Made by a program: the position numbers and the translations under genes. Below, piece after piece: positions 20,126-27,620 of a stretch of DNA of 64,000 nucleotides. How positions within the stretch are numbered: position 1 is the first letter of the stretch; every line of letters starts with the position of its first letter. The stretch is from Candidatus Ferrigenium altingense (GTDB lineage: Bacteria; Pseudomonadota; Gammaproteobacteria; Burkholderiales; Gallionellaceae): contig JAHRYS010000001.1 in assembly GCA_020621985.1 (NCBI GenBank), forward strand, positions 124,001 to 188,000, read 5' to 3'. Under the pieces are notes generated by a model. It saw only the letters and a list, made by a program, of their open reading frames with translations, ran no database searches and was not told the origin of the DNA.

Positions 20126-20458
20126 ATGCGTACACGAAATATCTTGCTGGCATCGCTGTTGATTGCGCTGTACGGCTGCCAGCCGGACACATCCAATAAG
20201 CCTGCCGATTGGCAGTTGGCGGACAAAACCGGTTGCTTTATGTGCCACAAGACAGGCAAGAATTTGCTTGGTCCGGCATGGGAATCTGTGGCCGAGCGCT
20301 ACAGGAACAACCCGGATGCCGAAGCGCACTTGATGAACAAGATACTCAATGGCGGCGCCGGCGCATGGGTCGACAAAGATATGCCAGCCTACGATGAAAG
20401 CCTGCTTACTACGCCAAATCGCAAGATTCTGGTCAAATATATTATGTCGTTGAAATAG
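20126..20458 (+). CDS. Monoheme class I cytochrome c lipoprotein
   Basis: A 110-residue protein with a lipoprotein signal (lipobox LYGC, Cys18) and one heme c site, CFMCH (Cys37, Cys40, His41), followed by GPAWESVAERYR and a distal Met in DMPAY, the pattern of small c551/c552-type cytochromes. It should be anchored to a membrane facing the periplasm and shuttle electrons. A strong AAGGAG lies 8 bases before the ATG. The first 20 residues are almost the same as those of the lipoprotein at 34065, so the two are paralogues. It converges on the formylglycine-enzyme-like gene. Confidence 0.9.
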   Translation: MRTRNILLASLLIALYGCQPDTSNKPADWQLADKTGCFMCHKTGKNLLGPAWESVAERYRNNPDAEAHLMNKILNGGAGAWVDKDMPAYDESLLTTPNRKILVKYIMSLK

Positions 20459-20485
20459 GCTGGGGAAGGTTTACTCAATCATGAA

Positions 20486-20513
20486 GCAGGGGCACGGCGC
20501 GCCGTGCCCCTGC
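20486..20513. terminator. 28-bp perfect palindrome between convergent genes
   Basis: GCAGGGGCACGGCG is followed at once by its exact reverse complement, giving a perfect 28-base palindrome, then CCGCTTTTA. It lies between the cytochrome gene and the oppositely oriented SUMF1-like gene and probably stops transcription from both sides. It is related to the hairpin at 3675-3692. Confidence 0.65.
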
Positions 20514-20518
20514 CGCTT

Positions 20519-21328
20519 TTACGGCAGCTTCCGCGCGAGGCGCAAGCCGATGGTGCTGTAACGGAAATCGGACTCGCTTCCGCCGCGTTTGGCCGCAGGC
20601 TGAGCATAGCTCCAGCCGCCGCCGCGGGGCACATGCAAAGTGCTATCCCCTTGCCACGCGCTGCCATCTGCGGGGGCGCCTTTGTAGCTGTCGTGATAGA
20701 CGTCCTCTACCCATTCCCACACGTTGCCGCTCATGTCGTACAAGCCCCAGGCATTGGGCTGCTTGGTGGCGACCGGGTTGGTCGACTTGCCGCTGTTGCC
20801 CGCCGGTTTTGCCAGCCCGCCATACCAGCCGACGCTGTCCAGATCGTCGCTGCCGCAGTATTCCTGCTGCGCACCCGCGCGGCAGGCGTATTCCCATTCC
20901 GCTTCACTCGGCAGCCGGTATTTTTTTCCGGTCTTGGCGTTGAGCGCCTCGATGAATGCCTGGGCGTCGTCCCAGCTCACCTGCTCCACCGGGCAATTGT
21001 CGCCGCAGTTGCCAAACTTGCTGGGGTTGTTGCCCATGAGCGCTTTCCACTGGCCTTGCGTGACTTCGGTCTTGCCTATCGCAAAGGCGCGGCTGATGGT
21101 TACGCGGTGCACGGGCATTTCGTTTGGCTCGCCTTTGCTTGAGCCCATGTCGAAACTCCCCGCCGGAATCACCACCATCTCGGGGCAGTCGGCGCAGTCC
21201 TTGATGATTTTGCCGGCCGCCATGCTGGAGCCGCCTTTTTCTTTTACAACCGGTTTGCGCTCTTCTTTGGCGTGAGCCGGAAGCGAGGTGAACGCCAGTA
21301 CCATCAAGATAATTCTTAACACCTTCAC
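20519..21328 (-). CDS. SUMF1/formylglycine-generating-enzyme-like secreted protein
   Basis: A 269-residue protein with a signal peptide (about residues 1-20, ending PAHA) and a FGE-sulfatase (SUMF1) domain. Domain marks are MVVIPAGSFDMGS, EVTQGQWKALMGNNPS, YRLPSEAEWEYACRAG, GLYDMSGNVWEWVEDVY and RGGGW plus GLRLAR. Many bacterial members of this C-type-lectin-like fold are not sulfatase activators but bind or modify other partners, and no sulfatase gene is nearby. A CGDNCPVEQVSWDDA segment carries two extra cysteines. It lies downstream of the redox operon with a 153-base gap, so joint transcription is uncertain. Confidence 0.82.
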   Translation of the reverse strand: MKVLRIILMVLAFTSLPAHAKEERKPVVKEKGGSSMAAGKIIKDCADCPEMVVIPAGSFDMGSSKGEPNEMPVHRVTISRAFAIGKTEVTQGQWKALMGNNPSKFGNCGDNCPVEQVSWDDAQAFIEALNAKTGKKYRLPSEAEWEYACRAGAQQEYCGSDDLDSVGWYGGLAKPAGNSGKSTNPVATKQPNAWGLYDMSGNVWEWVEDVYHDSYKGAPADGSAWQGDSTLHVPRGGGWSYAQPAAKRGGSESDFRYSTIGLRLARKLP

Positions 21329-21481
21329 ATTGTTCTCCTGTGGGTTGATATCGTAATGCTGTATTTTTGGCTCGGAAGCGTGGATTGGGCCGGATGAAAC
21401 AAGGGCTCAACCGGAGCGATTTTACTACAGCTGGCAGCACCATCAAAATAGCAATGGTGGTTGCAGGCGTTGCTCCACTGC

Positions 21482-21703
21482 TTATCCTTCATCCGCTTCG
21501 GTAAAGGGTCGCCGTCCGCCACGAACCGCGCCGATGGCGAACACGCAAGCCCCCAATAAAATGAGGAGAAGGAACTCATAAGCAGGTATCCCGCCGCGCA
21601 GGGTCAACAAGCTATCCAATACACCGAGAACCATCAGGATAAAACCCAGTAGCCGGGTCTTCACGCCGCGCCTGCCGTACCCGGCTTCCTCCTGTTCTGT
21701 CAT
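21482..21703 (-). CDS. Small two-helix membrane protein, unrecognised
   Basis: A 73-residue protein with two predicted membrane segments (LLGFILMVLGVLDSLLTL and FLLLILLGACVFAIGAV) joined by a short loop with GGIPAYE. The ATG at 21703 is five bases after the stop of the upstream cytochrome gene and is preferred to a longer form starting at 21739 that would overlap it. I do not recognise a family. Position at the end of the cytochrome operon suggests a small accessory subunit or assembly factor. Confidence 0.65.
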   Translation of the reverse strand: MTEQEEAGYGRRGVKTRLLGFILMVLGVLDSLLTLRGGIPAYEFLLLILLGACVFAIGAVRGGRRPFTEADEG

Positions 21704-21708
21704 GGCTG

Positions 21709-23226
21709 TCAAACGGCGGGTTTGGCGCTGCGTGCCCACCAGAGCAGGCCGCCTGCCAACAGGCCCATGACCATCAGTGCCGCAACGAGGGGCCTGGTTC
21801 CGGTTGCCGGTTTCAGCAGCAACCAGTACCAGGTCGTCATGGTGTGCTTCGAGCCCTTTTCGCCGTTATTGCTGCCGTCCCAGGCGGCAAACGCAACCGG
21901 GATGAACTTGCCCTCGGCGAACTGGATATCTTTGTCCGGCGAGGAGGTCGTGAGCGCGCGCGTTATCAGCACCTTCCATGTTCCGTCGCGGTAACTCGCG
22001 TTGGCCTTGAGTCTGGCCGCATCGCGTTTCTCGATCTCCCTGAATCCGCGGCTGTTGGCCAGGTTGATGCTCTCCGTTGTGTCCTTGGCGCCGCTCTTCC
22101 AGTGCCAGATATTCACCGCGTGTTTCGCATCGCCCATACCGAAGTAAGGCTTTTCCATTCCTTTCGGGATCGCAACCGGCAGTTGCACGGCAACGCCGTC
22201 TTCCGCGATCGGCGCATCGGCAAGTTTCTCCGCGGCTTCGTCGCCGGGAATGCTCCTTGTGCGATCGTCCCATTCCAGCAGCATCGCGATCATCTTGTCG
22301 TTGTAAAGCGCACGCACCGTGAGGGTGTCATTGGAAGGCTTGAAGTAGCGCTCCTCTGCGATGAGCTGCGGAACTAGGTAAAAAGTGGTCGGTGTGGTTT
22401 TTTCCCAGCGCACATCGTCTGGAGTATTGGGCAAATCACCCTCCAGCTTGTCCGCCTTAATGACGGTGTTTTCCGCATCGACTTTCCTGCCGGTCCTGGC
22501 CAGCGAAGCCACATAGTTGGCTACATGCCAGCGTTCCTCGATGGAGAGCTTCTTCTTGCTTCTGGGGTCGGCGAAGGACGGCATCTCGGTGCCGGCGATA
22601 CCCGTGGAAAGGCGCGCAAAAATATCCTTCGGGTCGCTGCTGCCGACGAAGGTCCACGGCTTGGTCAGGTTGCGCGGCCAGGTGCGCTCGCCGGCGTCCC
22701 CCTTGAGCCGTTTGCTGGCGCTGCCCTTGCCGGACTTGCCGTGGCATTCCACGCAGCGATCCCCTTCTTCGTACAGTTTCCGGCCCTTCGCTATGCTCTC
22801 GTCCGAACTCGCGACCCGGGTGCCGAAGTCGACCTGTGCGGCAGGCGGAGTGTCGTAACCGGCGAAGGTCTTGACGTAAGCCACCAGGTTCCACATGTCC
22901 TGTTCCTTTAGTACATCGCTCCAGCCCGGCATCGCGGTGCCCGGCATGCCGTCGCGGATCATGCGGAAGATGTCGTCATCGTTGGGCACCATGTCTTCGA
23001 AGCTGGAAGATTTGATCTTGTAGTTGCCGGAGGTGAAATCGCGCGGCGGCGGATTGAGCAGCTCTTTCGCCGCGCCTGTCCCGTCGCCCTCCGCGCCGTG
23101 GCACCAAGTACAGCGCTTGTCGTATATCTCCTTGCCCTTGGCGGCATCGCCGGGTTTCGCCGTTGCCGTGCCTGCAATGAATAACGCAGTGCAGAAAGCC
23201 AAGAGAGCTAGCCTATTCATTTCCAT
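21709..23226 (-). CDS. Diheme cytochrome c with ethylbenzene-dehydrogenase-type heme domain
   Basis: A 505-residue exported protein: signal peptide (residues 1-23), two class I cytochrome domains (CTWCH at 39-43; CVECH at 158-162), then from about 265 a domain resembling the EB_dh heme-binding fold, found in gamma subunits of DMSO-reductase-family enzymes such as ethylbenzene dehydrogenase and in NxrC-like proteins, and a C-terminal membrane helix (about 480-497) that anchors it. It would hold two c hemes and possibly one b heme in the periplasm. No molybdopterin subunit is encoded nearby. It overlaps the next upstream gene by 10 bases, so translation is coupled. Confidence 0.85.
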   Translation of the reverse strand: MEMNRLALLAFCTALFIAGTATAKPGDAAKGKEIYDKRCTWCHGAEGDGTGAAKELLNPPPRDFTSGNYKIKSSSFEDMVPNDDDIFRMIRDGMPGTAMPGWSDVLKEQDMWNLVAYVKTFAGYDTPPAAQVDFGTRVASSDESIAKGRKLYEEGDRCVECHGKSGKGSASKRLKGDAGERTWPRNLTKPWTFVGSSDPKDIFARLSTGIAGTEMPSFADPRSKKKLSIEERWHVANYVASLARTGRKVDAENTVIKADKLEGDLPNTPDDVRWEKTTPTTFYLVPQLIAEERYFKPSNDTLTVRALYNDKMIAMLLEWDDRTRSIPGDEAAEKLADAPIAEDGVAVQLPVAIPKGMEKPYFGMGDAKHAVNIWHWKSGAKDTTESINLANSRGFREIEKRDAARLKANASYRDGTWKVLITRALTTSSPDKDIQFAEGKFIPVAFAAWDGSNNGEKGSKHTMTTWYWLLLKPATGTRPLVAALMVMGLLAGGLLWWARSAKPAV

Positions 23227-23996
23227 GACCTCGGTTGCCTGCCGGTATAGTCATACATGAACAGAATGACTTCCCATGTCTCCTCCTCGGTCAGGAAATT
23301 TTCCCAGACCGGCATGGATGAAATCCACGGTGCGGCTTCGGCAGGCAGGCCCGGGCCGCCGGTGGCGATGCGCCAGAACAGGAAGGATTCCTGCAATTGC
23401 GCGATGGTGCCCACGTCCTGGAAATTGATCGGGGTGGGGTTCAGGCCCGCCGCGTAAGGCCCCTTGCCGTCCAGTTTGTCGCCGTGGCAATACTGGCAGT
23501 TTTTGATGTAAACATCGCCGCCCGCCTTGACCAGTTCGCGATATTTCGCCGGGTCTTCCTTCTGGTATTTGCGCAAGGGATTTTCCAGCGTGGCGAGGTT
23601 GTAGCTCTTGCCATACGCCTTGAACTTGGATGGCGGAGCAGGGTGGATGGTGCGCAGTTCCACCGGCGCCTCGTAACCGGGCGACATGCTCGTATAGGTG
23701 TAGTAGCCGGCCAGCAGCGGAACTATCACAAACACCGCGTTGCGCAGCCTTTTTCTGGACGGATCCTCGACCAGCGCCTTGATCGGGGCTACCAGTTCAT
23801 GCGCTCCTTCCTCGGTGAACGTGAATGCCATGAGCGTCCCGGATACCACGAAGACCATGTACATCGTGAGCAGGCTACGGGGGATCAACTGGCCGAGCAG
23901 CACGTCGAAGATCAGGATGAAGCCGAAATACACCCCGAACACCACGAGGGCGAACTGCAACAGGCGAGGAATGCGTCTTTTCTGTGTCATGGTCAT
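23217..23996 (-). CDS. Membrane-anchored monoheme cytochrome c
   Basis: A 259-residue protein with three predicted membrane helices (about 12-34, 41-60, 86-101) and a periplasmic class I cytochrome domain with CQYCH at 167-171 and a probable distal Met in SSMPVWENFLTEEE. The layout recalls membrane cytochrome subunits of quinol-oxidising complexes. Its start overlaps the stop of the upstream diheme cytochrome gene as ATGA, and its stop overlaps the start of the EB_dh-type cytochrome gene, so the three are translated as a unit. I do not recognise a named family for the whole protein. Confidence 0.85.
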   Translation of the reverse strand: MTMTQKRRIPRLLQFALVVFGVYFGFILIFDVLLGQLIPRSLLTMYMVFVVSGTLMAFTFTEEGAHELVAPIKALVEDPSRKRLRNAVFVIVPLLAGYYTYTSMSPGYEAPVELRTIHPAPPSKFKAYGKSYNLATLENPLRKYQKEDPAKYRELVKAGGDVYIKNCQYCHGDKLDGKGPYAAGLNPTPINFQDVGTIAQLQESFLFWRIATGGPGLPAEAAPWISSMPVWENFLTEEETWEVILFMYDYTGRQPRSWK

Positions 23997-24817
23997 TTTG
24001 ATTTCGCCATGTAGTTGACCAGCATCTCAAGCTCCTGCGCCTTCAATTGCTCGCCGTAAGTTTTGGGCATCATGCCCGCCGCATATCCCTTCGCGATCAC
24101 GGCATCGGGGTCGAGCAGCGCTTGGCGCAAATATTCCCTGCTCCTTGTCGCGCCGATTCTTGCGAGGTTCGGCCCCAGCGTGCCGGGCCGGTTCTCAAGG
24201 TCATGGCCCGCAAAAACATGGCAGACGCCGCAGGTATATTTGGCGATAACCTCTTCGGGGGTTTTCAGCGGGGCTGCTTCCTCTGCGTTGGAAGTTCCTG
24301 CGCCTGCGGCGGGCAGCGCAGGGATGGCGACCGTCACTTCGCTGCCGCTGGACTCCTGGAGATAGGCGATGACGGCCGCAATCTCGGCCTCGAAGAGTCC
24401 GATCCCTCCGCCGGAGACATCGGGCATCGGGCTTTCGGTATCGTTGCTCCCCGCCTTGCCGAATCCGGCGGTCACAAAGGCCGATGGTTTCACCAATGAC
24501 TCATGCAGATACTCCTCGACGGTTTTTGCCGTGCCTCGGTAATTGGGGTTCTTCAGGTTTTCTGATGCCACGGAGCCTATCCTGTCGAGCATCGGCGCGC
24601 GGCCCATCGAGTTGTGGCACAGGGTGCAAGTCCCCTTGCCGTTGTAAATCCTGCCGCCGAATGCGACGAACTGATCCATGGTCATCGCGCTAAGCTCCAG
24701 TTTTTCCTCGACGGGCGGCGGCGCGGGGATTATCTGCGGAATCCCGTAGTTCGAATACGCGGAAAATCCGCCGATCATCAGCAGGCTGAAGCCAGTTACT
24801 TTAAGAACGTTATACAT
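23993..24817 (-). CDS. Diheme cytochrome c, membrane anchored
   Basis: A 274-residue protein with an uncleaved or cleaved N-terminal hydrophobic segment (residues 5-22) and two cytochrome c domains: CTLCH at 64-68 and CGVCH near 198-202. Conserved methionines that could be distal ligands occur in SPMPDVSGG and AGMMPKTYG. An alanine- and glutamate-rich linker joins the domains. The start codon lies inside a 12-bp-arm inverted repeat that separates it from the upstream CydA-like gene, and no Shine-Dalgarno is visible, so initiation may be controlled by that hairpin. Confidence 0.85.
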   Translation of the reverse strand: MYNVLKVTGFSLLMIGGFSAYSNYGIPQIIPAPPPVEEKLELSAMTMDQFVAFGGRIYNGKGTCTLCHNSMGRAPMLDRIGSVASENLKNPNYRGTAKTVEEYLHESLVKPSAFVTAGFGKAGSNDTESPMPDVSGGGIGLFEAEIAAVIAYLQESSGSEVTVAIPALPAAGAGTSNAEEAAPLKTPEEVIAKYTCGVCHVFAGHDLENRPGTLGPNLARIGATRSREYLRQALLDPDAVIAKGYAAGMMPKTYGEQLKAQELEMLVNYMAKSK

Positions 24818-24856
24818 AGCGACAGAAATCGCGCAGTAGATTTATGTCGCTATGTA
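24813..24856 (-). promoter_or_regulatory. Inverted repeat that includes a start codon
   Basis: TACATAGCGACA (24813-24824) and TGTCGCTATGTA (24845-24856) are perfect 12-base arms around a 20-base loop. On the minus-strand mRNA the second arm contains the ATG of the diheme cytochrome gene. The hairpin lies between the CydA-like gene and the following cytochromes and could limit translation or act as a processing or stability element. Confidence 0.65.
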
Positions 24857-24859
24857 TGG

Positions 24860-26737
24860 TCATGCCGGCTTCTTCCAATAACCTTTGGCCGCGACGCGCC
24901 GGCTGTTGATCGCATTCAGCCAGAAGATGAACATGACCATGACCATGAACAAAATCGTGCCGATCGATACGATGTTGGCCGCATAGCCCAGATCCGGGGT
25001 AAAGGCATCCACCGAGTTGTCGCGGAACACGCCCTGCACGTGCCAATGCTGGCGAATTGCGGAGCGGACATAACCCATCAGGCCCATCAGCCAGGTAAAG
25101 GCCACAGCCAGCAGGAACAGCGCGTATTGCGACCGGGCGGGCATGCGCCCCCAGTGCAGCGGCGCCACTTCTTTTGCGCCCTTGTACATGAGCGTGTCGA
25201 TGATCGTGCTGACGACGAGGATGGTCAGCGTGGTCAACACCTGCGGGATCGAGGCCGCCACCTTGTATACGTTGTTGGTGAAATAGCCGTAATAGACGCC
25301 CAGCAGCGTGATATTGATCAGGCCCACGGTAAACAGCGCGATCTGGATCGCGTTGCCCGTCGTCACCCAGGACACGGTGGCGATCTTGTTGGCACGCCGG
25401 TAGAACATGAAGCTCAGGAAGGTAAACACGATCAGGAAGTTCACTGCAGTGTTTTTTGCCGGCATCAGGCCCAGCACCCCGAGGTACTGGTGATAGGGCC
25501 CGCCGAGGCTCTTGAGTTCGGCATTGGTGAGCACCAGCGTGTGCGGCGTGAACCACACCAGGAAGGCCGCGACCAGAACCATGGCGATGTACTTGATCCT
25601 GGGGTTGTAGCGATAGGCGCCTTCGCTGCGCCCCATGCCGCACCACAGATAATAGTTGGCCGACAGGAACAGCGCGCCGATCAGCACCGCCTGGATGATG
25701 AAGATCCACGCGAACACGCCGCCCATCAGGGTGATGCCCATCTGCTGGCTGTAGGCATACATCTCGGCGGTGAGGTAATAGCCGGCGAATGGCAACGGCA
25801 GCAGCGCCGAAATGGCGATGAAGTTGGCGTTGTAGCCGATCCAGTCATAGTGCGCGCGCTCCTCCTTGCTCCTGGCGCTGAGGAACTTGAAGGCGGCATA
25901 GGCACCGATAATCGAGCCACCATACGCCACATTGGCGACAAACCGGTGAATGTTGATCGGGTTCCACAGGAAGTTGTGGATCGCCGCCCAGGTGTCCCCG
26001 TTGAATACCCCCGCCGCATCCACGGCCGCTGGGCTCATCATGAAGGTCGTCCACGCATTGGCGAGGAACATCAGCAGGCAACCGACCGCATTGAGCAGCA
26101 GCCCGAGGGTCAGGTGCACCCATTTCTTGTTCCCGCCCTGGAGCCAGTGCCAGCCGTAATAGTAGATGTAAAGAATCGCGCTCTCGGCGAAGAACAGCAG
26201 CGCGTACGCAAACATGCTCCCTTTGAAGATGGTGGCCAGATACTTGAACAGATCGGGATAGAAGAGAACCAGGCTGAAGGTCAGCAAGCCGCCTAGAATG
26301 GCGGTGAGCGAGTAGGCAATGATGCTGACCTTCATGAACTCGAAAGCCATGTTGTCATAGCGCTCATCCCGGGTCGCCATGCCGATGGCCTCGATGATAA
26401 ACACGAAGATCGGCACCGCCAGAACAAATGCCCCGAACCAGAGATGCAGCTGCGCCACCAGCCACACCGCCACGCGGGAATTCACGCCCTTGATGGTGGG
26501 GTAGTCCGATGCGGTTAATTTTGGCGCGGGCGGGTAAGTGGCCGCTTTTGTGTCTGGAGCATCCGCTGTGTTAGCCGCTGCCGGGGTAGTCTGGAACGTA
26601 GTTGCCGGAGCCGTTACCGATGCGTGTGAAACAGCCTCGGATGCATTCGCGGCAGGCATGAAAGCGGGCAACATCAACGCGGCAATAACTGCCAGTAGAA
26701 ATGCGCTGCCGATTATTCTTGTTTTTTGTTTTGGCAA
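24860..26737 (-). CDS. CydA-like membrane protein of the cytochrome bd superfamily
   Basis: About 625 residues, with an N-terminal signal-like segment, an Ala/Pro/Thr-rich spacer to about residue 85, then roughly 14 membrane helices. The first half matches cytochrome bd subunit I: His98 in AQLHLWFG aligns with the high-spin heme ligand of CydA, Glu185 in FFAESAIL with Glu107, and His264 in NINIHRFV with His186. The position of CydA Glu99 is Ala, and the quinol-binding Q loop is missing (the corresponding turn is LPFAGYYL). No CydB gene is present. Such divergent bd-like proteins are known from Nitrospira and others. Start is TTG at 26737, because a TAA lies four codons upstream and no ATG is available; a downstream start cannot be excluded. 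Redox partner is probably cytochrome c rather than quinol (inference). Confidence 0.82.
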   Translation of the reverse strand: MPKQKTRIIGSAFLLAVIAALMLPAFMPAANASEAVSHASVTAPATTFQTTPAAANTADAPDTKAATYPPAPKLTASDYPTIKGVNSRVAVWLVAQLHLWFGAFVLAVPIFVFIIEAIGMATRDERYDNMAFEFMKVSIIAYSLTAILGGLLTFSLVLFYPDLFKYLATIFKGSMFAYALLFFAESAILYIYYYGWHWLQGGNKKWVHLTLGLLLNAVGCLLMFLANAWTTFMMSPAAVDAAGVFNGDTWAAIHNFLWNPINIHRFVANVAYGGSIIGAYAAFKFLSARSKEERAHYDWIGYNANFIAISALLPLPFAGYYLTAEMYAYSQQMGITLMGGVFAWIFIIQAVLIGALFLSANYYLWCGMGRSEGAYRYNPRIKYIAMVLVAAFLVWFTPHTLVLTNAELKSLGGPYHQYLGVLGLMPAKNTAVNFLIVFTFLSFMFYRRANKIATVSWVTTGNAIQIALFTVGLINITLLGVYYGYFTNNVYKVAASIPQVLTTLTILVVSTIIDTLMYKGAKEVAPLHWGRMPARSQYALFLLAVAFTWLMGLMGYVRSAIRQHWHVQGVFRDNSVDAFTPDLGYAANIVSIGTILFMVMVMFIFWLNAINSRRVAAKGYWKKPA

Positions 26738-26782
26738 GATATGCTTTTAGAGCGTGAGCGTATATATGTATCCAGGGGGATC

Positions 26783-26899
26783 TTAAGGGCGGTATATCAG
26801 CGCCAACCCCTGAAGCTTCATCACGGAAAAATCCAGCGCAAGAAATACGATGCCAAAGACAAGGAACGCGGTAACGAAAGGCACAAGATAAGTTTTCAT
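26783..26899 (-). CDS. 38-residue single-helix membrane protein
   Basis: ATG at 26899, TAA at 26783-26785. The peptide starts MKTYLVPFVTAFLVFGIVFL and is one hydrophobic helix followed by a short polar tail ending YRP. A GAGG lies about 11 bases before the start. It sits directly upstream of the CydA-like gene, as small subunits such as CydX/CydS or CcoQ do beside oxidase genes. No sequence family is recognised. Confidence 0.7.
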   Translation of the reverse strand: MKTYLVPFVTAFLVFGIVFLALDFSVMKLQGLALIYRP

Positions 26900-26903
26900 G
26901 CCG

Positions 26904-27029
26904 TTATGCCCTCAGGAACCATACAAAAAAAACAATCACGGCAATCAGCACCGACGTAAACAAGGCCGGCCCCGCCCAAGGGTACTTGGTTGTTCCGCCT
27001 TCATGTGTCTTGCCTTCATCGGCGCTCAT
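26904..27029 (-). CDS. 41-residue single-helix membrane protein
   Basis: ATG at 27029, TAA at 26904-26906. A charged N-terminal stretch (MSADEGKTHEGG) is followed by YPWAGPALFTSVLIAVIVFF and a short basic end. A good GAGAAGGA precedes the ATG. It has the shape of the smallest oxidase subunits. The gap to the next small gene is four bases, so translation is probably coupled. Confidence 0.72.
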   Translation of the reverse strand: MSADEGKTHEGGTTKYPWAGPALFTSVLIAVIVFFVWFLRA

Positions 27030-27113
27030 GCCCAGTCCTTCTCATCTGCTTGTTACGGATGCGCGCTCCCCCGAAAGAGGAACCTTATCCCCACCCGGAT
27101 ACCGCCTTGCCAA

Positions 27114-27218
27114 CTACAGGACCAGGAAGTACAGGATCAGGCAGATGAAAACGGCATTCATCAGCATCCCGGAAAAAATGACGCCGTCGGCGAGATATTT
27201 TTTGTTCAGATATTTCAT
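27114..27218 (-). CDS. 34-residue single-helix membrane protein
   Basis: ATG at 27218, TAG at 27114-27116. The peptide begins MKYLNKKYLADGVIFSGML and ends in a hydrophobic ILYFLVL run; most of it is one helix with a basic cytoplasmic end. It starts 14 bases after the stop codon of the cytochrome c gene. Shine-Dalgarno is weak. Support comes from position and composition only. About 84 bases separate it from the next small gene, with nothing else seen there. Confidence 0.6.
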   Translation of the reverse strand: MKYLNKKYLADGVIFSGMLMNAVFICLILYFLVL

Positions 27219-27232
27219 TCAGACCGCGTACC

Positions 27233-27595
27233 CTATTTGCCCTTGCAATCGCAAAGCTTGCGGATATATTTCACCAGGCCTTCCACTTCATCCGTAGTCA
27301 GGGTCGAGCCCCAATGAGGCATCAATGCCGATTTGCTGATCGACGGGCCGCCGTCCTTGATGACACCCCTGAGGTCCTCATCGGAACGTTTCGCCATTTC
27401 CGATGAGTCGGTCAAGTTGCGCGGGTCGGTGGCAAAATCTTTCGTGACGTTGATGCCCTTGCCTTTGCCATCAATCCCGTGACACTGGGCGCAATAAAAA
27501 TCGTATACCTGTTTTGGCTCTGCCGCCTGCGCCGAACCCGCTGCACCCAAGGTCAGGCCAAGCAGCGTGGCGGTTGCTATTAAAAATCTCGACAC
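27233..27595 (-). CDS. Monoheme cytochrome c (c553/c6-like)
   Basis: A 120-residue secreted protein: signal peptide (residues 1-24, cleavage after AQA), heme site CAQCH at 35-39, then HGIDGKGKG and a distal Met in ALMPHWGSTLT. The C-terminal end has two further cysteines (KLCDCKGK). The start is GTG at 27595 because GGAGG lies 10 bases before it and the hydrophobic signal begins there; the longer open frame upstream would overlap the preceding gene. Probably the soluble electron carrier for the membrane complex encoded downstream (inference). Confidence 0.88.
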   Translation of the reverse strand: MSRFLIATATLLGLTLGAAGSAQAAEPKQVYDFYCAQCHGIDGKGKGINVTKDFATDPRNLTDSSEMAKRSDEDLRGVIKDGGPSISKSALMPHWGSTLTTDEVEGLVKYIRKLCDCKGK

Positions 27596-27620
27596 GAGTT
27601 TATTCCTCCGTTGGTTCGTA

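Noticed and set aside
24614..26296. Plus-strand open frame of 560 codons across the CydA-like gene
   Set aside because: Antisense to a well-supported membrane protein; composition typical of a shadow frame.
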